Assembly (NCBI GenBank): GCA_030427705.1
Contig: JAUIBR010000034.1
Span: 1 to 64,000, forward strand
Length of the DNA: 64,000 bases
DNA from: a bacterium
GTDB taxonomy: Bacteria > Myxococcota_A > Bradymonadia > Bradymonadales > Bradymonadaceae
Direction of reading: 5' to 3'
Part shown: positions 1 through 8,367 of the stretch, in pieces
How positions within the stretch are numbered: position 1 is the first letter of the stretch
Layout: each line of letters starts with the position of its first letter
The notes under the pieces: model-generated
What the model saw: the letters and a program-made list of their open reading frames with translations, nothing else
Database searches by the model: none
What the model was told of the DNA's origin: nothing
Position numbers and translations under genes: made by a program

Positions 1-774
<774 letters not shown>

Positions 775-814
775 TTCTTACTTCTCCCGGTTCTCACGGT
801 GTGAATCTAGTGAA

Positions 815-2950
815 TCAATAATATCCGCCCGCTTTCTGGACGATCTCTTCTTCAACATTCTTCGGTACGAATTCGTACTTCGAAAACTTCATGGTGTACG
901 TCGCACGTCCTTGCGTCTTGCTGCGCAGGTCGGTCGAGTATCCAAACATATTTGCCAGTGGAACTTCAGCGTCCACGACCTGTGCGCCAGATCGTTGGAC
1001 CATTCCATGAACCTGACCGCGCCGGCTGTTGACGTCACCGATCACGTCTCCCATGAACTCTTCAGGGGTGACGATTTCGACTTCCATCATTGGCTCAAGC
1101 ACGTGCACTTCCGCCTTTCGCGCGGCATTTCTGAGCCCCATCGAGGCGGCGATCTTAAACGCCATCTCGTTGGAATCAACCTCGTGATAGGCACCGTCGA
1201 TCAACGTCGCTTTGAAGTCGATCAGCGGATAACCCACCAAAACACCTGCATCGGCCGACTCGCGGATACCACGTTCAACGGCATTGAAAAACTCTCGGGG
1301 AACGGAGCCACCTTTGACATCTTCCTCGAAAACAATGCCCGTGCCGCGTTCGCCAGGCTCTAGGCGGAGTTTCACCTCGGCGAACATACCTTTACCGCCG
1401 CTTTGCTTCTTGAGGCGTTCGACATGTTCGACCGTTTCAGTGATCGCTTCACGGTAGGCCACCTGGGGCTTACCCACGTTTGCGGCGACTTTGAACTCGC
1501 GCAAAAGGCGATCAACGATGATTTCCAAGTGCAACTCGCCCTGACCCGAGATGATCGTTTGACCGGTTTCATCGTCGGTATTGACGCGGAAACTCGGGTC
1601 TTCGACGGCAAGCTTCTGTAGCGACTCGGCCAGTTTGCTCTGGTCGGCCTTGGTCATCGGTTCGACCGCAATCTGGATAACCGGATCGGGGAAGTCCATC
1701 GCTTCGAGCACGATCGGTGAGTTGACCGCGCTGAGCGTGTCACCTGTGGTGCAATTGCGAAGACCCACGCCAGCGACAATATCGCCGGTACGAACTTCAT
1801 CAATCTCTTCGCGCTTGTTGGCGTGCATCTGAAGGATGCGACCCAATCGCTCCGTTTTGCCTTTGGTCGAGTTCAAAACCTTGGAACCCGTCTCCATCTT
1901 TCCGGAGTAGACGCGGAAGTAGACCAACTGCCCAACGAATGGGTCGGTCATGATCTTGAAGGCGAGCGCGGAAAACGGCTCGTCATCTTTGAATTCGCGC
2001 GTCAGATAGTCGCCCTCTTCGAAATCGCCCTTCGTCTCTGAAACGCGGCGTGCAGCATCCGGCGTGACGCCCTTGATGCTTCCGATATCGCGCGGCGAAG
2101 GAAGGTAGTTCACAACCGCGTCGAGCAGGGGTTGCACACCCTTGTTCTTGAACGCGGAACCGCAGAACACTGGGACAATGTCCATCGAAAGCGTTCCCTT
2201 TCGGATCGCACCGCGGATTTGTTCCGGCTCCAGCTCTTCGCCTTCGAGGAAAGCCATCATCAATTCATCATCGAATTCCGATGCGGCTTCCAAGAGTTCC
2301 TCACGCCGCTGGCTCGCCAGGTCTGCGAGGTCGTCTGGGATGTCGACGGTTTCGTACTCAGCACCTAGCGTTTCATCGTTCCAGATGATGGCCTTCATGG
2401 TGACCAAGTCGACCACGCCTTTGAAATCGCTTTCGGCACCGATCGGAATCTGCATGCGGACTGGACGAGCGCTCAGTCGATCGATGATCGTTTGAACACA
2501 ATAGTCGAAGTCTGCCCCCGTACGGTCGAGCTTATTGATGAAGGCGATACGAGGCACATTATATCGGTTAGCCTGTCGCCAGACGGTCTCTGATTGAGGC
2601 TCGACACCGGCAACACCGTCGAATACTGCGACGGATCCATCCAACACGCGGAGTGATCGCTCAACTTCCATCGTGAAGTCGACGTGACCTGGCGTATCAA
2701 TGATATTGATTCGGAACTCATCCTTTCCGAATTTCCAGAAGCATGTCGTCGCAGCACTGGTGATCGTAATCCCGCGCTCGCGCTCTTGCTCCATCCAGTC
2801 CATCTCGGCCGCACCATCGTGGACTTCCCCGATCTTATGCGACTTCCCCGTGTAGTAGAGGATGCGTTCGGTCGTAGTGGTCTTTCCAGCATCAATATGA
2901 GCCATGATGCCGATGTTCCGAACCCGATTTAGTGGTGTTGTGCGTGCCAT
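815..2950 (-). CDS. fusA: Elongation factor G
   Basis: The 711-residue product is EF-G, the GTPase that drives ribosomal translocation. The N-terminus [21 protein letters not shown]-loop [16 protein letters not shown] (G3) and [10 protein letters not shown] (G4) are all visible, followed by domains II-V including the [20 protein letters not shown] stretch of domain IV. Length is within the usual range (about 690-710). AGGA lies 8 bp before the ATG. It sits between rpsG and tuf in canonical str-operon order, with a 145-bp gap to rpsG. Nothing unusual was seen. Confidence 0.98.
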   Translation of the reverse strand: MARTTPLNRVRNIGIMAHIDAGKTTTTERILYYTGKSHKIGEVHDGAAEMDWMEQERERGITITSAATTCFWKFGKDEFRINIIDTPGHVDFTMEVERSLRVLDGSVAVFDGVAGVEPQSETVWRQANRYNVPRIAFINKLDRTGADFDYCVQTIIDRLSARPVRMQIPIGAESDFKGVVDLVTMKAIIWNDETLGAEYETVDIPDDLADLASQRREELLEAASEFDDELMMAFLEGEELEPEQIRGAIRKGTLSMDIVPVFCGSAFKNKGVQPLLDAVVNYLPSPRDIGSIKGVTPDAARRVSETKGDFEEGDYLTREFKDDEPFSALAFKIMTDPFVGQLVYFRVYSGKMETGSKVLNSTKGKTERLGRILQMHANKREEIDEVRTGDIVAGVGLRNCTTGDTLSAVNSPIVLEAMDFPDPVIQIAVEPMTKADQSKLAESLQKLAVEDPSFRVNTDDETGQTIISGQGELHLEIIVDRLLREFKVAANVGKPQVAYREAITETVEHVERLKKQSGGKGMFAEVKLRLEPGERGTGIVFEEDVKGGSVPREFFNAVERGIRESADAGVLVGYPLIDFKATLIDGAYHEVDSNEMAFKIAASMGLRNAARKAEVHVLEPMMEVEIVTPEEFMGDVIGDVNSRRGQVHGMVQRSGAQVVDAEVPLANMFGYSTDLRSKTQGRATYTMKFSKYEFVPKNVEEEIVQKAGGYY

Positions 2951-3095
2951 CTTTGGCGTCCTGTTTCTCTCGAACCGTGCATAAACAACAAAGCCGAGTC
3001 CCGAATTGGTGACTCGACTTAAAGTCGCGTCGCGATTAGCGACGAAGCTTGTACCTCAATCGAGGCGAGAGGCAAAGGGAAACGGCGCCTGCTGA

Positions 3096-3569
3096 CTACC
3101 AGCGGTAGTGAGCGAATGCGCGGTTTGCTTCTGCCATACGGTGCTTGTTGTCTTTTTCGCGGATAGCACCACCGCGATTGTTGTAAGCGTCCAGAATTTC
3201 GTTCGCGAGACGCTCAGTCATCGTGCGCTCAGCACGAGCTCGTGAGTGCGTCAGCAACCAGCGAATTGCCAGTGCGGTACGTCGTTCTGGTCGAACTTCA
3301 ACAGGTACCTGGTAGGTCGAACCACCAACACGGCGTGAACGAACCTCAACCGAAGGTCGTACGTTGTCGACGGCCTTCTTGAACATCTTCAGTGGCTCCT
3401 CTTCTTGCGAGCGCTCACCCATGAGGTCGAGCGTAGCGTAGAGGATCTTTTCTGCAGTCGACTTCTTTCCGTCCCGCATCATTGCGTTAACGAACTGAGT
3501 TACCAGTTTGTCATGGTACTTCGGGTCGGGAATAATCGGTCGCTTAGGTACTTCTCTTCGTCGTGGCAT
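3096..3569 (-). CDS. rpsG: Ribosomal protein S7 (uS7)
   Basis: The 157-residue protein begins [20 protein letters not shown] and contains the S7 features of a basic N-terminus, [34 protein letters not shown] and a C-terminus ending AHYRW. It is a primary 16S rRNA binder that nucleates assembly of the small-subunit head. Length is standard (about 156). It follows rpsL after 30 bp and precedes fusA. The 145-bp gap before fusA contains short hairpins (for example CGAGTC...GACTCG and GTCGCGATTAGCGAC), possibly the site of translational feedback or partial attenuation known for str operons, but this is not shown here. Confidence 0.98.
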   Translation of the reverse strand: MPRRREVPKRPIIPDPKYHDKLVTQFVNAMMRDGKKSTAEKILYATLDLMGERSQEEEPLKMFKKAVDNVRPSVEVRSRRVGGSTYQVPVEVRPERRTALAIRWLLTHSRARAERTMTERLANEILDAYNNRGGAIREKDNKHRMAEANRAFAHYRW

Positions 3570-3599
3570 CTTCTAGCCTCTCATCCATTCAGCCAATAA

Positions 3600-3971
3600 T
3601 TAGCGCGGCTTCTTCGTTCCGTATTTACTACGTCCCTGACGTCGGTCGGAAACGCCGATAGCATCGAGCGTTCCACGAACGATGTGGTAGCGGACACCAG
3701 GCAAATCTTTAACACGACCACCGCGAATCAGAACAACGCTGTGCTCTTGGAGGTTGTGTCCTTCGCCTGGAATGTAGCTCGTCACTTCCATCTGATTCGT
3801 CAGACGGACACGAGCGACCTTTCGAAGCGCCGAGTTCGGCTTCTTAGGCGTCGTGGTGTAGACGCGGGTGCAAACACCACGCTTTTGTGGACAACCCTTC
3901 AGTGCGGGAGCGTCAGTTTTCTTTTTCGTTGCTTTGCGCGAACTACGCACAAGCTGGTTGATCGTCGGCAT
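3600..3971 (-). CDS. rpsL: Ribosomal protein S12 (uS12)
   Basis: The 123-residue protein begins [13 protein letters not shown] and carries the S12 signatures [35 protein letters not shown] and [12 protein letters not shown]. These segments surround the decoding centre; the Lys residues at KKPNSALRK and [11 protein letters not shown] are the classic streptomycin-resistance positions and appear wild type. It is the first gene of the str operon, with two upstream promoter candidates and an approximately 140-nt leader. Confidence 0.98.
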   Translation of the reverse strand: MPTINQLVRSSRKATKKKTDAPALKGCPQKRGVCTRVYTTTPKKPNSALRKVARVRLTNQMEVTSYIPGEGHNLQEHSVVLIRGGRVKDLPGVRYHIVRGTLDAIGVSDRRQGRSKYGTKKPR

Positions 3972-3998
3972 TCTGCTTACCTATTTACCTGGCCCAGC

Positions 3999-4027
3999 AT
4001 TACAAGCGCTACAGGCCACGTGTTCAA
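3999..4027 (-). promoter_or_regulatory. Possible secondary rpsL promoter
   Basis: On the minus strand TTGAAC (4022-4027) is followed after 17 bp by TGTAAT (3999-4004), giving 4/6 and 5/6 matches to sigma70 boxes, only about 27 bp before the rpsL start codon. It is weaker than the upstream promoter and may be fortuitous. Confidence 0.35.
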
Positions 4028-4115
4028 TCCACTTAACATTCAATCACCGAAATCCCGCGTATTTACTTAACGAGCGAGGTGCCCAGCAAGTACTGGGGAT
4101 CCGGTAGGCCGCGGG

Positions 4116-4143
4116 ATTATAGGGGGAGAAGGACCTGTGTCAA
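4116..4143 (-). promoter_or_regulatory. Strong sigma70 promoter of the str operon
   Basis: Minus strand shows perfect TTGACA (4138-4143), a 16-bp spacer and perfect TATAAT (4116-4121), followed by a GC-rich stretch (CCCGCGGCC) resembling the GC-rich discriminators of stringently controlled translation operons. It lies 145 bp upstream of rpsL and only about 30 bp after the stop codon of the lasso-cluster nucleotidyltransferase. Confidence 0.85.
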
Positions 4144-4174
4144 GCGATAATCACGGTTCGCGCCATCACGGGCG

Positions 4175-5200
4175 TTATCGACGTGCCGTTATCGCTTCGC
4201 TGACCAAACGAAGCGGTCTGGACATCATTATATATAGTAGCCTGCGACGAGATGCTTCCGGCGACCTCTGACGAAGACCGGTCGGGCCGATAAACACTGC
4301 CTTTAGCCATGATTTCGCCGCTGTATCAGGTCGGTCGATCAGGGACAACGAAAGCCAGTTGTTCAAAACCCGGATCGTCTCGGATGACTGCTCGGTTTTG
4401 TAGCCCAGCATCATCGTTGGGGCGATCGGATCCGTGGAGCTGAGGATTCCACGCAGCGAATCAACACTTCGGCCGGCCCAGAAGTCGACGCGGGGATCAC
4501 GTTGGGGGAGTTTCAACTTAGAATTGCTGATCAACTCCAGAATGCGCAGAGGCCACGAAACCAAGGCCGCGATCCCATAGCCGCGACAGATCGAGTGAAT
4601 CTCCGCCCAATCCGCCGTGTCGCCGTACTTATCGACCCACGCAGCGATGTCGATTAGCCCCTTCAGGAATCCCACGTGGTTGTGGAAGTGAAAAGCCAGG
4701 TAGATCAGCAGCGGCTCAGCTCGCATAGGGCGATCCATGAAGTAGACCGGCGGTGGCTGTGGGATGTGAGGCAACGCAACCGCCCAATGCAACTCGGTTG
4801 TCACGCCTCTGGGTGAGGTGAGAGCGATCTGGTTATTCGTTTCGAAATCTCGAAATTCCGATTCCTGAGTCCAGCCATGGGATCGCAAGGCAGCGATCGC
4901 TTGATGAACGCACCTCCGCTCGACCAGAAGATCGATATCACCAGAAGTCCGCGCAAGTCGTGAGCCGAACAGACGATCGGCTAAATCGGGCCCCTTTAGA
5001 ATCACGCTCGGGATTGCGTGCAAACAGGCATTCGCGTGTCTTGCTTCATGCCGCAACAACGCCACGCGAGCAGTCTCTCGAGGCGATGTAGGACTACCAG
5101 CGCGATGGACGATCAATGGCCAAACGGCTAGTTCGCGAGCACGTGCTTCGACGACGCGTCCTTCCCCCACAAACTTAAGTAGATCGTCGACCGTGCTCAT
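4175..5200 (-). CDS. Nucleotidyltransferase-family protein of the lasso cluster
   Basis: The 341-residue protein resembles the 'uncharacterised nucleotidyltransferase' family (NTP_transf_5): the motif GSRLARTSGDIDLLVERR supplies the G-S and D-x-D residues expected to hold metal and nucleotide, followed by a helical domain. I chose the ATG at 5200 because it overlaps the B2 stop codon as ATGA; an upstream in-frame start would run into B2. Homologues accompany HPr-kinase-like genes in lasso-peptide clusters, and in the pseudomycoidin system such a protein was linked to decorating the phosphorylated peptide. A tailoring role is therefore the best inference here; substrate is unknown. It is the last gene of the five-gene unit and ends just before the str promoter. 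Confidence 0.8.
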   Translation of the reverse strand: MSTVDDLLKFVGEGRVVEARARELAVWPLIVHRAGSPTSPRETARVALLRHEARHANACLHAIPSVILKGPDLADRLFGSRLARTSGDIDLLVERRCVHQAIAALRSHGWTQESEFRDFETNNQIALTSPRGVTTELHWAVALPHIPQPPPVYFMDRPMRAEPLLIYLAFHFHNHVGFLKGLIDIAAWVDKYGDTADWAEIHSICRGYGIAALVSWPLRILELISNSKLKLPQRDPRVDFWAGRSVDSLRGILSSTDPIAPTMMLGYKTEQSSETIRVLNNWLSLSLIDRPDTAAKSWLKAVFIGPTGLRQRSPEASRRRLLYIMMSRPLRLVSEAITARR

Positions 5201-5565
5201 CCGCGCCAGACCTCGTGAAAACGGGTTTGGTCGTGAAAGAGCTCCTCCCCGTCGGCGAGCTCCAGCCAAGCGTGGCCGGCGAATTGCTGCTGATGTCGAA
5301 ACCCAACCACGATCTCACTCGAGACACCGTGCGCGGCGAGCCAAACTCGTGTGGCTGCTGCCTGATGAAGACACCGCGCGCCGGGTACAAGACGCGACAT
5401 CCGGCGGCAGATTCGCTCTCCGCGCGCGATCGCATCCCGAGATTCTGTGCCTTCTGGGTGTGCGAGCTCGGCCGACAAACTCACAAGTTCCTGCACGGTC
5501 TGTCGGGACCCAACGAACTTCGCTGCCCCCAACATCAACAACATCGAGATATGCTCCTTCACCAT
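5197..5565 (-). CDS. Lasso peptide B2 leader protease (transglutaminase-like)
   Basis: The 122-residue protein matches lasso-peptide B2 proteins, cysteine proteases of the transglutaminase fold that remove the leader peptide before macrolactam closure. The expected triad is visible: Cys65 in PGARCLHQA, His98 in FAGHAWLEL and Asp104. The hydrophobic segment WLAAHGVSSEIVVGF between them is also typical. It overlaps the HPr-kinase-like gene by 7 bp at its start and the nucleotidyltransferase by 4 bp at its end, indicating tight translational coupling. It is stand-alone (split B1/B2 organisation), as in most Gram-positive and many delta-proteobacterial clusters. Confidence 0.92.
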   Translation of the reverse strand: MVKEHISMLLMLGAAKFVGSRQTVQELVSLSAELAHPEGTESRDAIARGERICRRMSRLVPGARCLHQAAATRVWLAAHGVSSEIVVGFRHQQQFAGHAWLELADGEELFHDQTRFHEVWRG

Positions 5566-6353
5566 GCCTGAATCCCCTCCAGCAAGGCGTCAACATGGCT
5601 TGGTTCGCCGTTTGGGTCCACCGGCATCAAGAAGGTCTTTAGTTCGTTGGTCCGAGCGAACTCTGCAAGTCGTAGGAATTGCGTCTTTCGCCACTCGGCA
5701 GGCGGATTCGAGAGCACAAAAACATGGGGGAGATACGCCTGAAATGCGGCCGGGGTTGCGTCCATTCGTGTCAGCCGAACGACCGCACGAATCGGTACTT
5801 CGAGCTGTTCGGTGCCCTGCACATGGGACCTGACCTTCTCGGGTCCCTGCCACAACCGGGTGTACGCTGGGGCCGGCAAAATGGCGCCGTTTTTGATCAA
5901 CGTAACGTCGTCGGCGAGCAGCGCATGCCCTTGTTCTACCAGTGCATTTGCCGTGCTGGACTTGCCAACACCGCTGTCGCCAATGAAGACCACACCCTCG
6001 TCACCCAATTTCACGGCGCTACCATGAAGTCCGAAAGCGTCGTCGACGACCAAAAGTCGATGAAGCGGCAGAACAGAGCGCTCAAGCACCCCTTCGTCTG
6101 GTTTCTGATTGAACGTTATTCGGTTTGGCTCCAGGCTCGCGTCGAGGTCTCCGTAGGTCACGAAGATGCCGCTGTCGTCTTTCCGAACGACCAGAGTATC
6201 AGGCCGTCCTTTATCTTGCGCTTCGTGAATGATGTCCCCGGATGGTGACACATCACCAATCACCAAAGACATCGGCCTGCCGTGATTTGCCGTATCGAAC
6301 TCCAGTTCAAACGGCGCTTGAAGTTTGTAGGCGAACGCTGCGTAAGTGTTCAC
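5559..6353 (-). CDS. HPr-kinase-like protein (candidate lasso peptide kinase)
   Basis: The 264-residue protein has an HPr kinase/phosphorylase-type nucleotide-binding core: P-loop GDSGVGKSS at residues 125-133, the preceding LHGSAV segment (His110) and LLADDV (Asp148/149) after it. The N-terminal 100 residues are a lineage-specific domain as in lasso-associated kinases. Known relatives in the paeninodin family phosphorylate a C-terminal serine of the peptide. The predicted peptide here ends in Cys, so the target could be another Ser/Thr or the protein may have another role. The GTG start overlaps the B1 stop (GTGA). No HPr or PTS genes occur nearby, which argues against sugar regulation. Confidence 0.82.
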   Translation of the reverse strand: MNTYAAFAYKLQAPFELEFDTANHGRPMSLVIGDVSPSGDIIHEAQDKGRPDTLVVRKDDSGIFVTYGDLDASLEPNRITFNQKPDEGVLERSVLPLHRLLVVDDAFGLHGSAVKLGDEGVVFIGDSGVGKSSTANALVEQGHALLADDVTLIKNGAILPAPAYTRLWQGPEKVRSHVQGTEQLEVPIRAVVRLTRMDATPAAFQAYLPHVFVLSNPPAEWRKTQFLRLAEFARTNELKTFLMPVDPNGEPSHVDALLEGIQAW

Positions 6354-6607
6354 GAGACGATCAGCATCTCTTGTGATTCAAGATGGGCGAGAAACGCTGC
6401 GACGTCGTCCGCAATTCGCTCACGTGGTTGGGCGGGAAAACACTCGCAAACGGAGTTCTGGATGTCGTCCTTCGACAAACCATCCGTAATGCCCTGGATG
6501 ACCATCTTGCCTACACGATTGAGTGCAAAATAGGTGTTTCGATTGAGGTCAAGGAGGACCGACTGGTCGTCGACAGTCTCGACGACGATGTGGTCGGCAA
6601 TCCGCAT
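6350..6607 (-). CDS. PqqD-like RRE protein (lasso B1)
   Basis: This 85-residue protein has the winged-helix PqqD/RRE fold signature: VVETVDDQSVLLDLNRNTYFALN followed by GKMVIQGITDG and a C-terminal helical part. In lasso systems such B1 proteins bind the leader peptide through its YxxP motif and present it to the B2 protease. Its ATG directly follows the stop codon of the cyclase/precursor frame (TAAATG), so translation is likely coupled to precursor synthesis. It overlaps the next gene by 4 bp. Confidence 0.88.
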   Translation of the reverse strand: MRIADHIVVETVDDQSVLLDLNRNTYFALNRVGKMVIQGITDGLSKDDIQNSVCECFPAQPRERIADDVAAFLAHLESQEMLIVS

Positions 6608-6781
6608 TTAGCACCCAAATGGCGGGTCCGCGAATGGCCCACCTGATGTTGCGCATCCTTGCGACGCTGTGTCGTAGACGTCGCTGGCTGCCCCACGGAC
6701 TACTTCTCCGAGTTCGCCAAGGTACTCTAACGCCGGAGGTTCATAGTCGGTTTCTTCTACCGATGTTTCTAACTCTTCCAT
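6608..6781 (-). CDS. Lasso peptide precursor encoded in frame at the cyclase 3' end
   Basis: An internal ATG at 6781 (codon 494 of the cyclase frame) is preceded by AAAGGTGG with a 9-nt spacer, a strong ribosome-binding site. It would give a 57-residue peptide whose leader contains YEPPALEYLGEL, an exact match to the lasso leader pattern YxxPxLxxxGxL. Counting as in known precursors, the core starts at Gly30: GAASDVYD puts an Asp at core position 8, right for an 8-residue macrolactam ring, with a 20-residue tail containing Cys14 and Cys28 and ending PPFGC. The usual penultimate leader Thr is replaced by Val. The B1 gene starts immediately after the stop. Recognition is by motif and context; core start is inferred. 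Confidence 0.85.
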   Translation of the reverse strand: MEELETSVEETDYEPPALEYLGELGEVVRGAASDVYDTASQGCATSGGPFADPPFGC

Positions 6782-8260
6782 CTTTTGCAACCACCTTTCT
6801 GTGGATATGTGCACCCACGCTTTTGTTAGGAGACTTTGGTTACCTGCCTCGCACTCTCGCACAACTTCATCAGCGTAATCAACTCCATCTTCGTCAACAA
6901 ACCCAAACGTTCGAAGCGCAGAATCCCTAAAGCTGCGCCCGACTTGCTTGTTTGGACGTCCGCCGAACACCACACCGTAAGCAACTGTTCCAAGAAGTGT
7001 GTCCTTGGGCCGATTCAAGAATATAGGGTCAAGATCCTCTGCTCCTGCTGCCTTCAAAAGCCCCTTGGGACCCTTGTAATACAACCATGAAACTGGAACG
7101 TCGTTCATGATGTCCCAAAGTCGCCAATCCAGAAATGGCAAGACCAACCCAACGCCCGACGCCCTTTGAACACGTCTAACATGTCGTACTATGTGTTCCC
7201 AATCCCAGGATTGAGTAAGTCTCCGGTGGTAATCTGAGATCTCATGACGTGATAGACCGGCACCCGCAATCACTCGAATAATAGCTTTCAACATTGGTTT
7301 CGTGTCCAAAGCTGAATCAAAAATTCGCCAGGATTCTCCCTCTTGTACGAGGCCCTGCCAGGCAAAGTGGTTCGGCATCGAAAACAGTTGGTCCGCCCCC
7401 ACCCCGCAGAGAATCCGTTGGGTGTTCCCCCAAGCCGCCGAAGCTCGAAGAAACGTGGCTTCAACAAACTCGTTTGGGTGGAATTGTGGATTCTCTAATG
7501 ATGTCGGTCCCGACGCTATCTCGGAGTCCACCATGCTGGACAAATCCAAAAGGAAATGTTCTGCGTTTCGGGTGGAAGCCAAGAGTTGGCTCCACTCTGA
7601 CTCATCAGACTCAGGAAAGCCTCGAAAACCCATAGTGCAGAGTCGCGGAGATTGGGTGAGTCCGAACAATACACTCGAATCCAAGCCACCTGACCCCATA
7701 ATAAGCGAACCTGGTTCGCAGTAGCTGGCTAGGATTCCTCGGACTCTGGCGGTGCACTCGGCAAAATCCAAGTTGTGATGTTGACGCATCCAATAGTGCT
7801 CGAAGCCACCAGATTGAGACCACTTTTCGCCCGGTCGCAATCGTATCTGTCCCGCATAGAAATCGACATGCGTGTCGTCCTTCCCTTGTGAAAGGTACGT
7901 TTGAATCGCGCTTTCGTGAGGCTTCGTTCCGAACAAATTGATTTTGGAACTAGCCCACCCCGATGCTCCAAAACTCCCCACAACCGGAACCCTTCCCAAC
8001 CGGTCGCGAATGACGGTAATCTCGCCGTTGTCACATTTCACACCTGTCGTGTCGCAGCCCCAACCATCCCCATCTACGAAGAGTCCAGTGAGGAGCTTCC
8101 AGTTTTGCTGGTCATCCCCCGAGAATCTCCAGTCTGAGTTTGGCTCGACACCAAGCCACACATCCGAGGTGTCGATGATTGATTGGAAGCACCGACGCTC
8201 ATCTGTATGTCTTCTTGTCTCTTCCCCAATCAGGAGGAGGAAATCAGTTGTGGCAAACAT
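6608..8260 (-). CDS. Lasso cyclase (asparagine-synthetase-like) with C-terminal precursor segment
   Basis: The 550-residue frame is an asparagine-synthetase B-like ATP-dependent macrolactam synthetase. The N-terminal glutaminase-like part lacks a catalytic Cys2, as usual for lasso cyclases; the PP-loop SGGLDSS is at residues 190-196 and the ATP-pyrophosphatase domain follows to about residue 490. The cyclase proper seems to end near HISTERWLQK. The frame then continues without a stop for 57 codons that read as a full lasso precursor with a YEPPALEYLGEL leader. Base composition by eye is more AT-rich than in the str operon, compatible with horizontal acquisition. No ABC exporter is encoded in the unit. 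The cyclase call is firm; whether the mature enzyme keeps the tail is unknown. Confidence 0.9.
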   Translation of the reverse strand: MFATTDFLLLIGEETRRHTDERRCFQSIIDTSDVWLGVEPNSDWRFSGDDQQNWKLLTGLFVDGDGWGCDTTGVKCDNGEITVIRDRLGRVPVVGSFGASGWASSKINLFGTKPHESAIQTYLSQGKDDTHVDFYAGQIRLRPGEKWSQSGGFEHYWMRQHHNLDFAECTARVRGILASYCEPGSLIMGSGGLDSSVLFGLTQSPRLCTMGFRGFPESDESEWSQLLASTRNAEHFLLDLSSMVDSEIASGPTSLENPQFHPNEFVEATFLRASAAWGNTQRILCGVGADQLFSMPNHFAWQGLVQEGESWRIFDSALDTKPMLKAIIRVIAGAGLSRHEISDYHRRLTQSWDWEHIVRHVRRVQRASGVGLVLPFLDWRLWDIMNDVPVSWLYYKGPKGLLKAAGAEDLDPIFLNRPKDTLLGTVAYGVVFGGRPNKQVGRSFRDSALRTFGFVDEDGVDYADEVVRECEAGNQSLLTKAWVHISTERWLQKMEELETSVEETDYEPPALEYLGELGEVVRGAASDVYDTASQGCATSGGPFADPPFGC

Positions 8261-8294
8261 GGTTTACACGCCGGGCGATTGAATCCAATTCGCA

Positions 8295-8324
8295 ACTATA
8301 GTAAATCCAAGAGACACACTTCAA
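8295..8324 (-). promoter_or_regulatory. Candidate promoter of the lasso operon
   Basis: Minus strand TTGAAG (8319-8324), 18-bp spacer, TATAGT (8295-8300), about 35 bp upstream of the cyclase ATG in the divergent gap to the FG-GAP protein gene. It is the only good sigma70-like pair seen in this gap. Confidence 0.5.
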
Positions 8325-8367
8325 TGCTGGCGCCATGGGGTCAGATATCAATCAACGGATCTGTAGC

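Noticed and set aside
5193-5642. Several overlapping plus-strand frames over the B2/kinase junction
   Set aside because: Minus-strand B2 and HPr-kinase-like genes have catalytic motifs and tight gene overlaps; the plus-strand frames do not.
8335-8367. Upstream start for the FG-GAP protein
   Set aside because: The ATG at 8368 starts a clean lipoprotein signal peptide; the upstream extension would place polar residues before it.
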